From Rehmannia glutinosa (lineage: Eukaryota; Streptophyta; Magnoliopsida; Lamiales; Orobanchaceae): a stretch of DNA of 64,000 nt. Below are positions 11,199 through 23,953 of this stretch, piece after piece (positions within the stretch are counted from its first letter, which is position 1; the number at the start of each line of letters is the position of its first letter). The notes under the pieces are model-generated. The model had not been told where the DNA came from, made no database searches, and saw only the letters and a program-made list of their open reading frames with translations. The stretch is taken from positions 20,874,653 to 20,938,652 of the forward strand of contig CM071935.1 in assembly GCA_016081115.2 (NCBI GenBank), written 5' to 3'. The translations under genes and the position numbers were made by a program.

Positions 11199-14100
11199 AT
11201 GTCTCTTGCACAGCCTTACCGGCCACGAGGTGATCATTTTTATGGAAAGTCCTCTCATGGTAGAAACAGCACTATGGGCATGAGAGCAACAGCTGCTGCT
11301 GCTAACTACAACGGGAACTATGATAGCAACCCCTATAGTTCACATTTTTATATTAATAATCATGGTTCATCCTGTGATTTCTCGGGAAGCTTAATGCTGG
11401 ATGGACCCAATTACGACAGTCTCTGGCCTGATGTTGTACCTTCTTCAAAAAGGAGAAAGGTCTCAGATTTGTCTTGTGAAAGCACTGGGGGACCCTATCA
11501 ACAACAATTCACATACGAAAATGGTCTTCAAAATCATGCTGACCTGTGGCAACATGTACCTCCTCAGTTCTTCAATGGTTACTGCAATGCCTCTTTAGTC
11601 TGCGACAACGGTTCAACTTCTGTTGCTGCAACTGGATCTGGTGATGCCAGTGCTTATGGTTCAACTACCTCCAAACGGGATCGCTCAAAGTTTGAGGATG
11701 ATGAGGAAGTGTTTTTTATGTCAAGAGATGAGATAGAGAGGTGTTCTCCTTCGAGAAAAGACGGCATTGATGTGTTGCATGAGACACGTTTGCGATACTC
11801 GTATTGTGCCTTCCTTCAGAATCTTGGAGTTCGGCTTGATCTGTAAGCTATTTATCTTGCACGACATTTACATGAATTTGGATGTGGAGTATTATTGTTC
11901 TATTTTAATTTTAAGTTAATTATTTAAGATGACAATTTTTTTTATCCATCTTCAGACCACAGACTACTATTGGAACTGCCATGGTTTTGTGCCATCGTTT
12001 CTTTGTTCGCCGTTCTCATGCTTCTCATGACAGATTTGTACGTTTCTCTTCTATAAACCTGTAATTTTGTCTTTTGATAATGAGATTGAAAATGCAATAG
12101 GTATTCTCCTGATTGGAAGAAATGCCTTTTGAGATCTGAAGGAAATTTCATACCCAGTAATTGTGGAAATTGTGTTCCTCTGTCAATACAAAAGCTAATT
12201 GATTGATTTATTTATTTGCTGCAGTTAATAGCTACTGCTACGCTTTTCCTTGCCTCAAAGTCTGAGGAGACACCGCGCCCACTTAATGATGTACTAAGAG
12301 TGTCGTCTGAAATTCTCCACGGGCAGGAGTTTGCTGTTCTCTCTTATATGCTCCCTATTGTAAGCATCCTCTTAGCAATACAGAATCACAATTCTCAAAA
12401 GTAGAGCACTAACACCTTTTAATTGGCTCATCAATTCTACCAAAATCAAGGTCCAAAGGATATGTTACCTTTTCTTACAGAATCAATATTAGTGCTTTTC
12501 TGAAAGACAAACTTATATGTGCTTTTCTCTGTTTGGACATTTGTATATACATGATTACCAGAATATTCAGAAGGCACTTGAAGGAAAATAAAGCTGTTCC
12601 CATGCGTTCATGCATTTGCAAACATGTGTCTGCACCGTGTTGGAATAATAATTCATGCTCTTCAGAGTTCTTGAAAATGCTTAAAAGAATAGCAACACAT
12701 GAGAAAAAGTGAGATGTTAGTTTAAGATATGATTTTGCTTTGAGCCAAATTGTTAACATTGCTAAGGAATACAAAAATGTCAAACGTAAGTTTTGATGCA
12801 GCAATATGTTTGTCCTGCCTTTCTTTCATTCTTTCCTATTCTTTTCTCTGTGTAAATAACAGATATTATTCATGCAGTTGACGTGCTTTATGATTCATTT
12901 GCCATCATTTGCATAACAGGATTGGTTCGAGCAATATCGCGAACGGATAACAGAGGCTGAACAATTGATCTTAACAACCTTAAATTTTGAGCTAGGCGTG
13001 CAGCATCCATATGAATCTCTGACATCCACTCTTCAAAAATTAGGTTTTCATCCGCTTTGGTGAATCTGGCATTGAGCTTGATCAGTGAAGGGTAAGTCCA
13101 TTACTTCAAGTATTTCATTCAAAGTGCTAATTTTTAGTGGAAACCGCGTTAGCCAATCCATTATTTTGACGGAGGACTTAATATTTTGCACAAATAATAA
13201 TACTGTTGGAGCCTGTGCTATGATTGTTGCTCTGTACGTAGATTCAAATTACTCGCTCTTGTATTTACTACTCAACCAACAGGGGAAAACACTTGCAATA
13301 ATTGGAGATTAGGATAAGTTATAGTTAAGTTTATGACTTCTTTGTTCTTGAATTGCATGATACTTTGGTAGTGCTATTTTCCTCTGCTTTTACTCTGTAA
13401 TCGTCCTGGCATGAGATATTGATGTTTTGGATTGACATATAATTGCAGGGTCTATAGAGGATTAGCGTGCTCACCTTATGATATTAATAGCTGGCGGTTG
13501 ATGTGCTGTTCATCAAATATTTTGTTTTTCATCTGAAGTTGAACTAGAGATAGCTTGTGGATGCCTTTTCCATGCTGACACCTTAATGACATGCTCCATT
13601 GGCTATAGAAGATAGTTCATGGATGACTCATACTAATTGTGTCCTTTGAACATCCTGACCTGTGTTCATATGGGAGTTCTTATGTGGGATATATGTTTTC
13701 AGTTCACTCTACTTTCACATAGCATGCCTATGAAAAGGCTGAGGAATTTGTGAAGATATTTGCTGACTTGTTTCCCGCTATCAGTGATTCTGCTGACTGC
13801 TATGAGTTGCACAGTTTTACCCAACTGGCTTTCTTTCCTCACTTCCTAAAACACTTGCTTTCAACTTCAACTTCTACAGATATATTCACTTCAAAGTTCC
13901 CTATCCCCACGCACCCACGTTACAGACATTGTCGTGGTCCATATCTTCTTAAACAGTTTCCAACTATTTCCATTTTTTTTTATGACCACTGAATCAGCTT
14001 CAAAATTTATATTTTGAAATTAGATTCTGATTCCCGATAATTCTAAGCTCACTTTTGGGGAATTTTGGGCAAAACCTGTATATCTAGGCTTTCAAAAGTA

Positions 14101-15954
14101 AGATTTTTGTCATGTACTGTCAAAAAGCTTAACCACTGTCTCAAACCTATGTCCTTACTCTGCTGTAGAGGAAAAAGAGCAATAATAGACTGCATTTGCA
14201 AATTAGAGTCTGGAGGGAGGGAGGGAGGGAGGGACCTCGACTGAAAGTGCATTGGGCTCTTTGCACAGTCTTTTATGATGAATTTGATCCAAGTTTTCTT
14301 TTCTTGATGTTGTGTTGAAACAGTGAGGGGGGAGGGAGGAGTCATTTTCATGTCTTCCTCTGCATTGGCAGGAGCATCTTGTGATGGCCAATCAAGCAAT
14401 TCTATTATTTTTGTTGTCACAAGGTTTATATTTTAGTCTTGTATATCACAAATTGTTAATCCTCTGTTTATAGTTCCTTATAGTTTGGTTAGAGAACGCA
14501 GGAATAAAATGATTAACTTGTAACAATTTACCTTGGGACCATATATATTTAGTGACTTCTATCTTTTAGTCATCATTTAGGTGGAGTTTTTAGCTGGCAA
14601 GAAAGAAGAGTTGCCTCTAGGTGCTGGAGGCACCAACCCTGGTCTGGCTGCATATAAGTTGTAGTGAGAGACAAGACTGGTAATAACAGAAGTTCATAAA
14701 GGTTTCTTAATAGGTAATCTTTGTGACAGTGATAGGTAGTGTCGGTTTCCTTTATGGAGTGTCTACCCATAAATCCCTATAGGCTTTATGAGATCGTCTA
14801 TAGGGTGTTGATCAAATCTTCTTCGTTAGACTTGGAAATTTACTTTGTTTTCTTCCAGATCTGTATGAAAACAAAATTAAATATAATGGTTTGTTGATAC
14901 TCCCTTATAACTGTTATTTTATCTAGTTTAAAACCTTGTTATTCGAGTATAGTCGTATTCTATCAAAGGTGCTTCTGGTAACATTTTGATCACGAAGGAC
15001 TTCTTAGCTTTTGGAGGCTATCTAGTATACAGATGCTTGTATAATAGAAGTCGTTTCGTTCAAAATTTCAGTGTTGTTCTCAAGGATTTGCAATAGATAC
15101 ATTAGGCTTAGTTTATCCTTATATAGAATATTAACTTTCTTACCAACAAATATGTTAAGAAAAATTTAACTCCTGATAGACGTGCCATTTTGTCATATTT
15201 TGTACTTGCATTTGTATCAACACAATTTGTTTACTGAGCCTAATTCTTATGATGGACCAAACTGAGTAAGAATTACGATAACCATTTTCCCAGGTAGACA
15301 GTTTTTAGCTCATTAGGATCAGTTTTGAACACATTTTATATTCATATGTGTGGTAATAAAATTGAAAGGTATGATATTAGTTTCTGATCTTTGTGAAGCA
15401 AAATGATGTTAGATTTTGCAAATGTTATTAATTGGTGATTATTAAGGCTTCTGAGTTGAGAAACTTGACATATTAATAAATACATCTTTTGGGACTTTTA
15501 AGAAGCATATAAAACACCGCATTTCTCATGAATTTGCCATTTTTTTGGGGGGAAACAAAACAAATTATGATCTATGGTATTCAACTGCAGAGTTGGGTGG
15601 ATACTTTTGTAGCATCTTGGCTGGCACATACAGCCTAGTGTTTTTAGCTGAAGTCCATGATTCATTTTTATTCACCAGTAGTTAATTGTCCATGTTATTA
15701 GTGGTTTTCTAAGAAAGATATCATTTAAAAAAATGTAACTAACTAAATATTATTTTTCTATCACAAGATGTAGTATACTATTTTATGATTATTCATTTCC
15801 ATTCCTGTTAATAAATGGAAGTTTCATCTTAAATGCTGCACTTTATACCTCTGAATTCCGGGATACATCCGTTGGTTATTTTCTCTGCTAAGGAGAGTGT
15901 CTTTTGTCGGATTATACAATTATTTTGTCTAATTATAAAAACTAGAAATATTTT

Positions 15955-15992
<38 letters not shown>

Positions 15993-17308
15993 AATCTATA
16001 AAACATATGGTGGGCTGGCAATATCTATTTCAATAAGTCTAAGGGCACGAGAGTTGCTTGTTGCAAGCCTTTCGCTATTCAAATTTTGAGGAGTCTTGGC
16101 CTCGCTCGGGGAGGTTTAGCTTGCTAGCAACGTGTGTTACTGCTCTTTATGTCCATTTAAATCAACAGTGTTGGTATATTTTGGCCGCAAAGGTGGGACC
16201 TGAAGTCCATAGATGGTGTACTATATTATTCTATATTAGGGTTCTCAATCAACATACTGCAGAAGAATCTTGGATTTTTCCATCACAGTCGCTGCTTTAT
16301 TCGTCGGTAAGGGTAAATTGTTTTGGTTATTGACTTTTCTTACTTGGAATGGTGTATATTGCATATTTAACTTCTGTGCATAATTGTTCTGTGATTATGA
16401 CAAATGCATTGAATCAGCATTAGACCATACAAGTTCAATTGTTGGTGTTGCTTATCTGTTTTTATGCAGACGCAGTGGTGATTAATTTACGTTTGTCATA
16501 TTTCTGAAGTCAAATTCCTTTTGCAGGCTTAGAAGCTCACTGTGGCTTCAGTTCAAGCCTCACCAGATAGCTGCAGGCGCTGCTTACCTTGCTGCCAAAT
16601 TTTTAAATTTGAATCTTGCATCATGCCATAATGTTTGGCATGAGTTCCACACGACACCATCTGTGCTTAGAGGTAAGCATCCTATGCTTTCTGAGCATTT
16701 GCATTTGTTTTTAACTTCTGTTTCTGATGTAATTTAAGTAAGCGTTTGCTCTAAATATAGGGTTAATTACAAAAATACGCATGAGATATGGGCTAATTAC
16801 AAAAAATCCAGCTAAGTTTCTAAATTACAAAAAATGTCCCTAAGATTTGATTCCGTCTAACATTTTAGCCCAATAGTTGACCTAGCGGAATTTGATGGCA
16901 TAAAAAATATGAGAATAATTATTACATGAATACAACTTAAATATGCCCCTTGCAAGGAAGGCTACTACTGAAGAGACAAGCATCATTGACCGGGTTATAT
17001 TTGGATTAAATCATGATTGTAAGGTTTTTGTTGCATAAAAGAATTAGTTGAAAAGCAACTCTTTTCAGCCCGTTATTGGTAAATAAAAATGATTTGCATA
17101 GAAAACCTGAAGAAAGTGTGATATGGTTGGTGGTTGGAGAAACCAAAGGGTAGGGAAATAGAGTGCAAAGTTGTGTTATTTATGTGCATTTTCATGTTCT
17201 ATTTTCGCACAATTTCCTCTAATATGAGATATTGTTTCTATTTGTACTAATAATAATACCTGTGGCTGATGCACAGATGTTGCACATCAATTGATGGAAC
17301 TATTTTAG
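11199..17308 (+). CDS. CYCT1: cyclin-T (P-TEFb cyclin), with a frameshift in exon 5
   Basis: Predicted cyclin T, the regulatory partner of CDKC/CDK9 kinases that phosphorylate the RNA polymerase II C-terminal domain in the nucleus. Coding exons by splice sites and family similarity: 11199-11842, 11956-12037, 12225-12359, 12920-13091, 16527-16672, 17277-17308; all introns are GT-AG. Residues 1-170 are a low-complexity Asn/Gly/Ser-rich extension with a basic KRRK motif (84-87, likely NLS). The cyclin fold starts near residue 172 (SRDEIERCSPSRKDGI), continues with the PQTTIGTAMVLCHRFFVRRS helix and SKSEETPRPLNDV, and ends with the second cyclin repeat (LWLQFKPHQIAAGAAYLAAK). Exon 5 lacks one base in the T-run 13045-13048: as written, translation stops at TGA 13061 after 334 residues. 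Downstream sequence is conserved in the shifted frame and the later exons fit it, giving about 403 residues. Either a recent null allele or a sequencing error. It most resembles the short cyclin-T1-3 type. Confidence 0.85.
15956..15992. repeat. (CA)n(TA)n microsatellite in cyclin-T intron
   Basis: Compound dinucleotide tract inside the 3.4-kb intron 13092-16526. The rest of that intron shows no gene or clear element. Confidence 0.85.
16760..16960. mobile_element. truncated GGGTTAATTAC inverted-repeat element
   Basis: Begins GGGTTAATTACAAAAATAC and repeats 'taattacaaaaaat' twice more, as in the left arm of the family seen at 48208, 50356 and 58790. The right arm is not recognisable. It lies in the intron between the last two cyclin-T coding exons. 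Confidence 0.55.
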
Positions 17309-18378
17309 AAGATATATTCTGATGAAATGGAAGCTGTCAATCAAGTTAGTGGTGCCTGTTATCTCCGATTCTTAATTCATCGTAAATTTAGAGTTGAAGC
17401 AATTGTCATGACTGAGGATCAATTGCTTCTATATGTTGTAGAAAAAATGGATTACATAAAAATATTTTGTATAATTGTTACACGACTCCCGGTTGTGTTT
17501 TGACAATGTAATTTTGATAATAGAATGTGAACACATTGGATTTCTCTTCGATCAGGGTTTCTTTGGGATCATATTTGCTTTTAATTTTCCGATATCTGTG
17601 TATATACGGCAGATCTGAGTTTGGGGAGTGTTTGGACACCTTAAGGAAAAGTGATTCTCAGCTTATAACATGTCGAATGATCCGAAAGAAAAATGTTGAA
17701 ATCTTAAAGGAAATCGGAAAATTTATTGAAGGATGAAGTAGGATTAAATTTTTTTCTATAACGACGAGTAATAATGAAGTAATAATGGTGGATTATTGAT
17801 GTCAAGTTCCTCCTCCTATAACGATAGTTTTAGATTTAACCACGACAATACACAATAGTAAATATCTATATAATGAAATGTAGTTAAAAAGAACAAAAAC
17901 AATTACTAAGATTGGAGAAAATTTCTAGTTAACTTCCATTCGATAAATTAAAAAAAGATTATATTAAGAGCTTACCCAAAAAAAAAGATTATATTAAAAG
18001 TAATTAATTATTAATGACAGTGGCAGCTGACATACGACAACTTGAATATATTTTTTTGATTACTAAAAGTTATAGTTCAGACTATATAATGTTAATAATA
18101 ATTTCAATTATACTCATTTATGTCGTTTACGGAAGAATCTATTTTTATATTGCGTTGTAGTCGTGTAATCACAAATTTGGTGCGTGGTTAGTGTGTGTAG
18201 ATCCACAAGTGAGCCACTAATAGCGGATGACATTGTTTGGACTTTCTGCCTGGAATATATTATATATAGCCGACATTGGCTTTATGCTCTGACCAGTCAC
18301 CACATTAGTGACTTTTTTAATATCATAGTCCACTAACACATTTCTAGTCATCAAATGTGGAATTCTTTGTCGAACTTA
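17309..18378. other. cyclin-T 3' flank and spacer
   Basis: Presumed 3' UTR followed by AT-rich DNA. No supported gene; the short ORF at 17527-17736 has no recognisable similarity. Confidence 0.45.
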
Positions 18379-20543
18379 GGCATCTCCAATATTAATAGGT
18401 TTACCCAAAAATATTCTCTCTCTTTCCCTCAAAAAAAAAAAAATATTCTCTCTCTATTTCTCCCCTCTTCCCCAAAACCCTAAAACAAACCAGCCGCCCC
18501 CTCCCTCCCTTTCCCACCTAGTCACCTTAGCCTTGCCCCTCCTCTTCACCATGGCCGGAGACCAAAAACCCCATGGTCTCCGGTCACTAGCCCCTCCTTT
18601 TCAGGTGGATGCTCTTCCTCTTGTGGGTATGGTTTCTCAGAGCTTGGCTCGCGAGTTTAGGAGTTCATGAGAGTGGTGGCGGCGGTGATGGAGGTGGTTT
18701 TGGCGGGGATAGACTATGGTGTGGATACGAAGGAGGGAGAGGCAAAATTTCATGTCTTCTGGTTTTTATCTTCTTTGTAGTTGTTTTTTTTGTCCCCATC
18801 AGGTGGCTTTTGTCCCAATAAGTGGCTTTTTCTTCTTCTCAGTTTATTTTGTGTCCCATTTGTGGCTCTTGTTCAGAAGGCTCAGATGTGCCTTTAACTG
18901 ATAATATGCGACAAAAGCGAGATCAAGTTTGTTGGTACGTGTTTTGTCCAGCGCCTACGTTGCGAAGCTCTGAAGCTATGGATTTATTAGATTTGTTTAG
19001 ATTTAAAGTTTTGTTTTAGATCTGTATAGGTCTATGATCTGTGGGCTTGCAATTGTTTTACATTTGATGTTGTAATCAGTTGTAAGTTTCTTCTATTTTA
19101 TAAATGAATGAATTTCATTTTGACTCAAAAAAAAATATTAATAGGTTTAAATCTCCAGACGATGCCACGTTACTGTCACATCAAAAACTAAAAAAAAAAT
19201 CTGTCTTAACTATCAGAAAGCTCCAATAACATTTTTATGGACTACACATTTCAATCACATCTCTTAAAAAATCTATCAACAACTTATTTTTATTTTTTCG
19301 TAAAAAACTTTGTCCTTAGATACAAACCTACTCCTCCACAAACCTCAAAAGTCGGTTGTGATTGGTTGTCTTTTCATTTCGTCCACTTTCATTTTCTGAG
19401 AGAATAGAGAAAAAATAATGATTGTATTAATGTGAATGATAATCTTTTAGAAATGTTGATTGTTTGTGATTTTTCTTTTTTTTTTGAGAAAGACTTGTTG
19501 TGAATTTTTGTGTGGAAATAATAGTGTAAAATATAATGCAAGAAAATTGAATAAAAATAAAAAAATTAAACCGAAAATAGGAAATATGAATCTCATTTTA
19601 TATCTTTTGTTATCAAGATTAAGAGAAAAATAACAAAAATGGTGATAAATTAAAGAAATTATCGGAATTATTTATATGAATAGGAGGACGGAGATAAATA
19701 AATAATATAATTGAGTATAGAGAAGTGTGAGAGAAAATGAGAAAAATGAGTTAATTTTAGTGAAAAATGATATTTTCTTTGAAAAAAAAATTATTTTTTC
19801 AACAAACAATCACACATCCTACAATTTTTTCATTCGAAAATAAAAACTTGGAAAAAAATTTCATAACCAAGCATAGCCCAAACCTTCAAATCTCTCCTAA
19901 TGGTTTGGGTTTGAAGTTTTTGTGTGTAGTTTTTTTAACCACCCCCCTCTCCCCCCAAAAAAGTTCCATTGGAGTTTCCCTTAGTTTTTGCTGGGTTTGT
20001 GGAGGGAAAAAGCTAGAAAAAAAAACACACATTTTTCAACTTTTATTTTTGTTTTTAAATAAAAAAATAACTACATGTAAATTAGTAAATTGGGCCACAA
20101 CGCTGTTAACGAAAGCAAATAATATAATTTTATTTTTTGATTAATTTGCCTATAAATAGGTATCATATTCCAATTATTTTAATTCAACAACAATTCTATA
20201 CCACTTCTAATTTTTTTTATTCAAATTATTGTCTTCTATAATATTAATTATTTTTTATATAATTTATTAATAATATAATGTAATATATATATATATAAAG
20301 TATGAATGTTATATATGTATATGAAATGTAAAATATAAAAATATGTTATGATGAGACGCGTCCAAAATTTGTTGGGATCTGTTTAAAGAGATGTGATTTT
20401 AGTGTGGAACACATAAAAAGTAGTTTTTAGGTTTTTTGATAGTGGAGAAAAGAGTATGTTTTTAACTTTTGATGCGGCAATGACATGGTAGTGTGAGATC
20501 CATAAAAAAAGCAGGTTTGAAACCTCAACCAGTGGAGATGCCC
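18379..20543. mobile_element. PIF/Tourist-like non-autonomous DNA transposon
   Basis: The left end GGCATCTCCA and right end TGGAGATGCC are inverted repeats. The match continues inward: 'aggtttaaa' against the reverse complement of 'tttgaaacct', and 'gtcacatcaaaaact' against the complement of 'aacttttgatgcggc'. Flanking TTA occurs on both sides (18376-18378 and 20544-20546), consistent with PIF/Harbinger target choice. No transposase ORF is visible. The element carries a retroposon insertion at 18404-19134. Confidence 0.5.
18404..19134 (+). mobile_element. poly(A)-tailed retroposon with 15-bp TSD
   Basis: About 730 bp flanked by perfect direct repeats ATATTAATAGGTTTA (18389-18403 and 19135-19149). 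The 3' end is an A-tract preceded by ataaatgaatgaatttcatt. These are the marks of LINE-mediated integration. The 5' part is pyrimidine-rich like a transcript leader, and the first ATG (18551, MAGDQKPHGL...) opens only about 40 codons. It could be a processed copy of a host transcript or a short LINE/SINE; I do not recognise the source. Confidence 0.65.
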
Positions 20544-20573
20544 TTAGAACCTTAGATCTAACAACGACCCTTC

Positions 20574-21173
20574 CACTACAGGAAAAAATCAAAATTTCAA
20601 TTGAAAAAATTCGTTGGAATTTAGCTAATTCCCTTTGAAATTTTCAATTCCACCGGAAAATGCACTATTAGAAAAATGGTTGTTGGAATGGCAAAATTCC
20701 AATGAAATAAATATTCCAACAGTACTTTCAACGGTATTTATCCGTTGAAATAATTAATCGCTGGAAAAAATTCCAATAGTTACTCCAACGATAATTCCAA
20801 TGGAGTTATACCATTGGAATTTAGTCCAATGAAATTCCAACGGTTTTACTTGTTGCTGGAATTTCTTTTGGAAATTTAAAAATTCCAATGGAAGTTCTAA
20901 TGGTTTATTTTAACAGTTTTATTATCGTTGGAGTTTCTGTTAAAATTTTAAAAATTCTAACGATATTTCCAATAGTTTATTTCAATATTTTTGTTTTCCA
21001 TTTGAATTACTATTCGAAATTTCAAACAGTTTGTTATGGTGTTTGAATTTTCGTTGGAATTTTAACTTCCAGTGGACATTCCGACGGTTTATTCAAACGG
21101 TTTTATTTACCAATATTGCAATAATTTGTTGTGGAGAATTATTCTATTGAAATTTGATTGTTTTCTTGTAGTG
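20574..21173. mobile_element. small CACTA (En/Spm-like) element
   Basis: Starts CACTACAGGAAAAAAT and ends TTTTCTTGTAGTG, the terminal inverted repeat of plant CACTA elements. The interior is made of many short direct and inverted subterminal repeats (ttccaacggttt, attccaatgg), as expected for transposase-binding regions. It is 600 bp with no ORF, hence non-autonomous. Flanks are ttc and ttt, so the 3-bp TSD is imperfect. Confidence 0.75.
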
Positions 21174-21419
21174 TTTCACCTTAATGTGTATTGGCTTTTA
21201 GTGATACAATAATTGAAGATGATTGATGTTCGAAAAGTGACTAAAAAATGAGAGTGGATAGATAGTGTACATTTATGATGAAAGTATAAAGATGATATTT
21301 GATATGATATTTTCTAACGAAAAGGTGATTCAATGTAATAGGTAACTGAAAAAATGAGAGTACGTGGATGAACATGTTTCCTAAAAACTTTCATAATCAA
21401 TCGTATAACAAAGCAAAAA

Positions 21420-21502
<83 letters not shown>

Positions 21503-21560
21503 CAATCAATCATGGCCTTAGGCTTTCTATTATATTCATGGTTAGTGGTGCATTTGCTAA
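21174..21560. other. spacer with CT microsatellite
   Basis: No gene. ORFs on both strands across the CT tract are low-complexity artefacts. Confidence 0.6.
21422..21500. repeat. (CT)n microsatellite, 79 bp
   Basis: Uninterrupted CT dinucleotides, about 39 units, ending 60 bp left of the copia target site duplication. Confidence 0.95.
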
Positions 21561-21565
21561 CATCT

Positions 21566-22602
21566 TGTTGTTGCGGTGTTTGGTTTTCCAGAAAAATAGA
21601 CAGAATAACGGGACATAATATTTAAGTCGAGACGAGAATTGGATTCTCTATCCGCAAGACAAAATTACCACGTACGAAAGTGCTAACGGTTCTAGGTAAT
21701 CGTCTCTAAGATACAACGACTTTCAAGTTCGACTAAGTATCACTTGCAAAAGCCAAACTTACAGCGAACAAAAATGTATTCAGAACTTTTGATCATGCAG
21801 AAAAAGACAGACAGAAACAGTATGTTGAAATGCTATGAATTATGATATTTTCGGATGTGTAAAATAATCTCCCAGGGGGCTATTTATATAGAGATTCAAA
21901 TGCCATTTCAGAACAGGTGCATCCCTTGGCTGGATCGATCTAGACTGTTGGATCGTGCCTTCAGATCAACAAACACAATCTGATGGTCCAAATCGTATCT
22001 CTTCCGAAGGTACACATGCTTCTACACGCACCCCTACACACTAAACAAAGGCATCCAGTCAGTGAACAGGCACGTCCAAATCAGCGTTACTGCGTGCCAC
22101 ATGTCGCCATCTAGACGACTCCGCCAAGTGACTGCCACCTGAGTTGCACTACCACGTCACCGAGCCACTGGACCGAACTCTGGTGAGATTTGTCAAAACT
22201 TTAAGGCTCGTCAAAACTCCTCGTGATGATGCGTAGTGCAAAGTGCGCCTCTAAAATGTCTAATGGGACTATGTGCGACGTGCGCGGGCGCGGGCCCAGC
22301 TCAGGCTCGGACTATGCCCCGCACCATTCTCGGTGCTTTTTGAGCTAGCAAAGGCTAATCAAAATTGACTTGGTTCACTAGGGCTAATTTTATGCATTAA
22401 TTTTATGCATAAAGCCATTTAAGTGGCTAATTTTATGCATTAATTTCTCATTCACTCGAAATTGATTTTTGAGAAATTCAAAATGCTAATTTTATCTACC
22501 TGTGGTGTAGATTTTGATTACATCATTTAATTTCCGAAACAAATAAATGATCCCACTTAAATAATTGGTCAAAACTCATTTTATTAAAACCAATTTCTAA
22601 CA
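21566..22602 (-). repeat. copia 3' LTR
   Basis: Direct repeat of the LTR at 35125-36275. It lacks a roughly 120-bp block found there (about 35940-36060) and has a small local duplication of 'aattttatgcat' instead. A TATA-like element (minus strand TATATAAATA, 21883-21892) is shared with the other LTR. Confidence 0.85.
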
Positions 22603-23147
22603 ATCTCCCACATGAATGAACATTAATGCATGCATGTATGCAGACTCATTCGAAAGTTCCAATGACCCATTATTGCATCAGAATAGGTAGCTTGTGGCTT
22701 TAAACCTTCCTTAATAAAGTACTATCGGATTTACTAGCTGCTTAGTGACACGATATCTTGAACTATTAAGTCGTTTATGTAAACCAAGACAACAATACTT
22801 ACACAATAACAGTTCTAACACGTTTTGTTCTCACGTTGTGTCTATTTCGGCCCTGGACCATATCTTAGATTCATAAGTGTTACAAGTTGAAGTGGCCATT
22901 ACTTTTCACTTACATAGGTGATATCCTACAAAGAGTATCCTGTCATACTTACACTTTTTAGGTATAGGAATCATTAAAAGATAAACTTAACCTCATCATA
23001 TTCTGTTGGGTTTTTCACTTGGACGTTCGAGGAATGAGCTGACACAATTTCCAAGTGTTCAGCTGAACATTCATAACTTAGTTGTCCCAATTAACCAAGG
23101 TCTTGGGATCTCCAATTCACAAGGTTATGTTAACACTATGAACATTC

Positions 23148-23304
23148 TTATTTTGTGGATTTTAAACCCATTCTCCTTAACAACTTGTACATTTGATCTC
23201 GATTTATTCCTTTAGTAAGCGGATCCGCTAGGTTTTCCTTTGACTTCACATAGTCAATCGAAATAACCCCATTCGAGATCAATTGTCTAATTGTATTATG
23301 TCTT

Positions 23305-23337
<33 letters not shown>

Positions 23338-23782
23338 CTACTTTGTGCCCTTCTGATTGCTGATTGACTATCACAATGTATAAATACAGCAGGCACTAGT
23401 TTATTCCAACAAGGAATATCTTCTAAGAATTTCTAAGCCATTCAGCTTCTTCTCCAACTTTATCTAAAGCAATAAACTCGAATTCTATAGTGGATCGAGC
23501 TATAGACATTTGCTTAGAAGGTTTCCATGACACCGCTCTTCTACCTATTGTGAATACATAACCACTTGTGGACTTGGAGTCTTTTGTACCTGATATCCAA
23601 TTGGCATCACAGTATCCTTCTAATACTGTTGGATATCTCGTATAAAGTATTCCATAATTCATGGTATACTTTAAGTATCTAAGTACCCTTGTCAAGGCTT
23701 TCCAGTGATCCTTACTCGGATTACTTATGAACCTACTTAGCTTACTCACTGAATATGCAATGTGTGGACGTGTACAATTCAT
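23148..23782 (-). pseudogene. copia RNase H (broken)
   Basis: Two frames, 23782-23423 and 23396-23148, together give the copia RT tail and RNase H. Landmarks are NCTRPHIAYSVSKLSRF, the YCDANWISGTKDSKSTSGY block, and HCDSQSAIRRAQ with SRHIRRRHNTIRQL. A frameshift near 23400-23420 separates the halves, and an in-frame stop lies just upstream of the first. Very similar to the copy at 62820-63449. Confidence 0.85.
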
Positions 23783-23953
23783 TAACTACACCAGACTGCC
23801 AATTATCCTTGCATATTCTAGCTGAGAAACTGGTTCTCCTCTATTCTTGGCTAAGTGTAGACTCATATCTACATGTGTCTTAGCCGGAGGACTATCAAAA
23901 GCATTAAACTTTCTAAGTATGCTTTCGACATAATGGGATTGTGACAAGACAAT

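Noticed and set aside
14049..14420. Minus-strand ORF of 123 codons in the large cyclin-T intron
   Set aside because: It contains Ser/Pro runs from a (GGGA)n stretch, has no recognisable domain and lies inside an intron on the other strand.
18609..19019. Overlapping plus-strand ORFs of 61-70 codons in the retroposon
   Set aside because: Gly-rich and Phe-rich short frames with no start context or domain. Treated as part of the retroposon.
21314..21625. Ser-Leu or Arg-Glu repeat ORFs on both strands
   Set aside because: They are translations of the (CT)n microsatellite, open on both strands for that reason alone.
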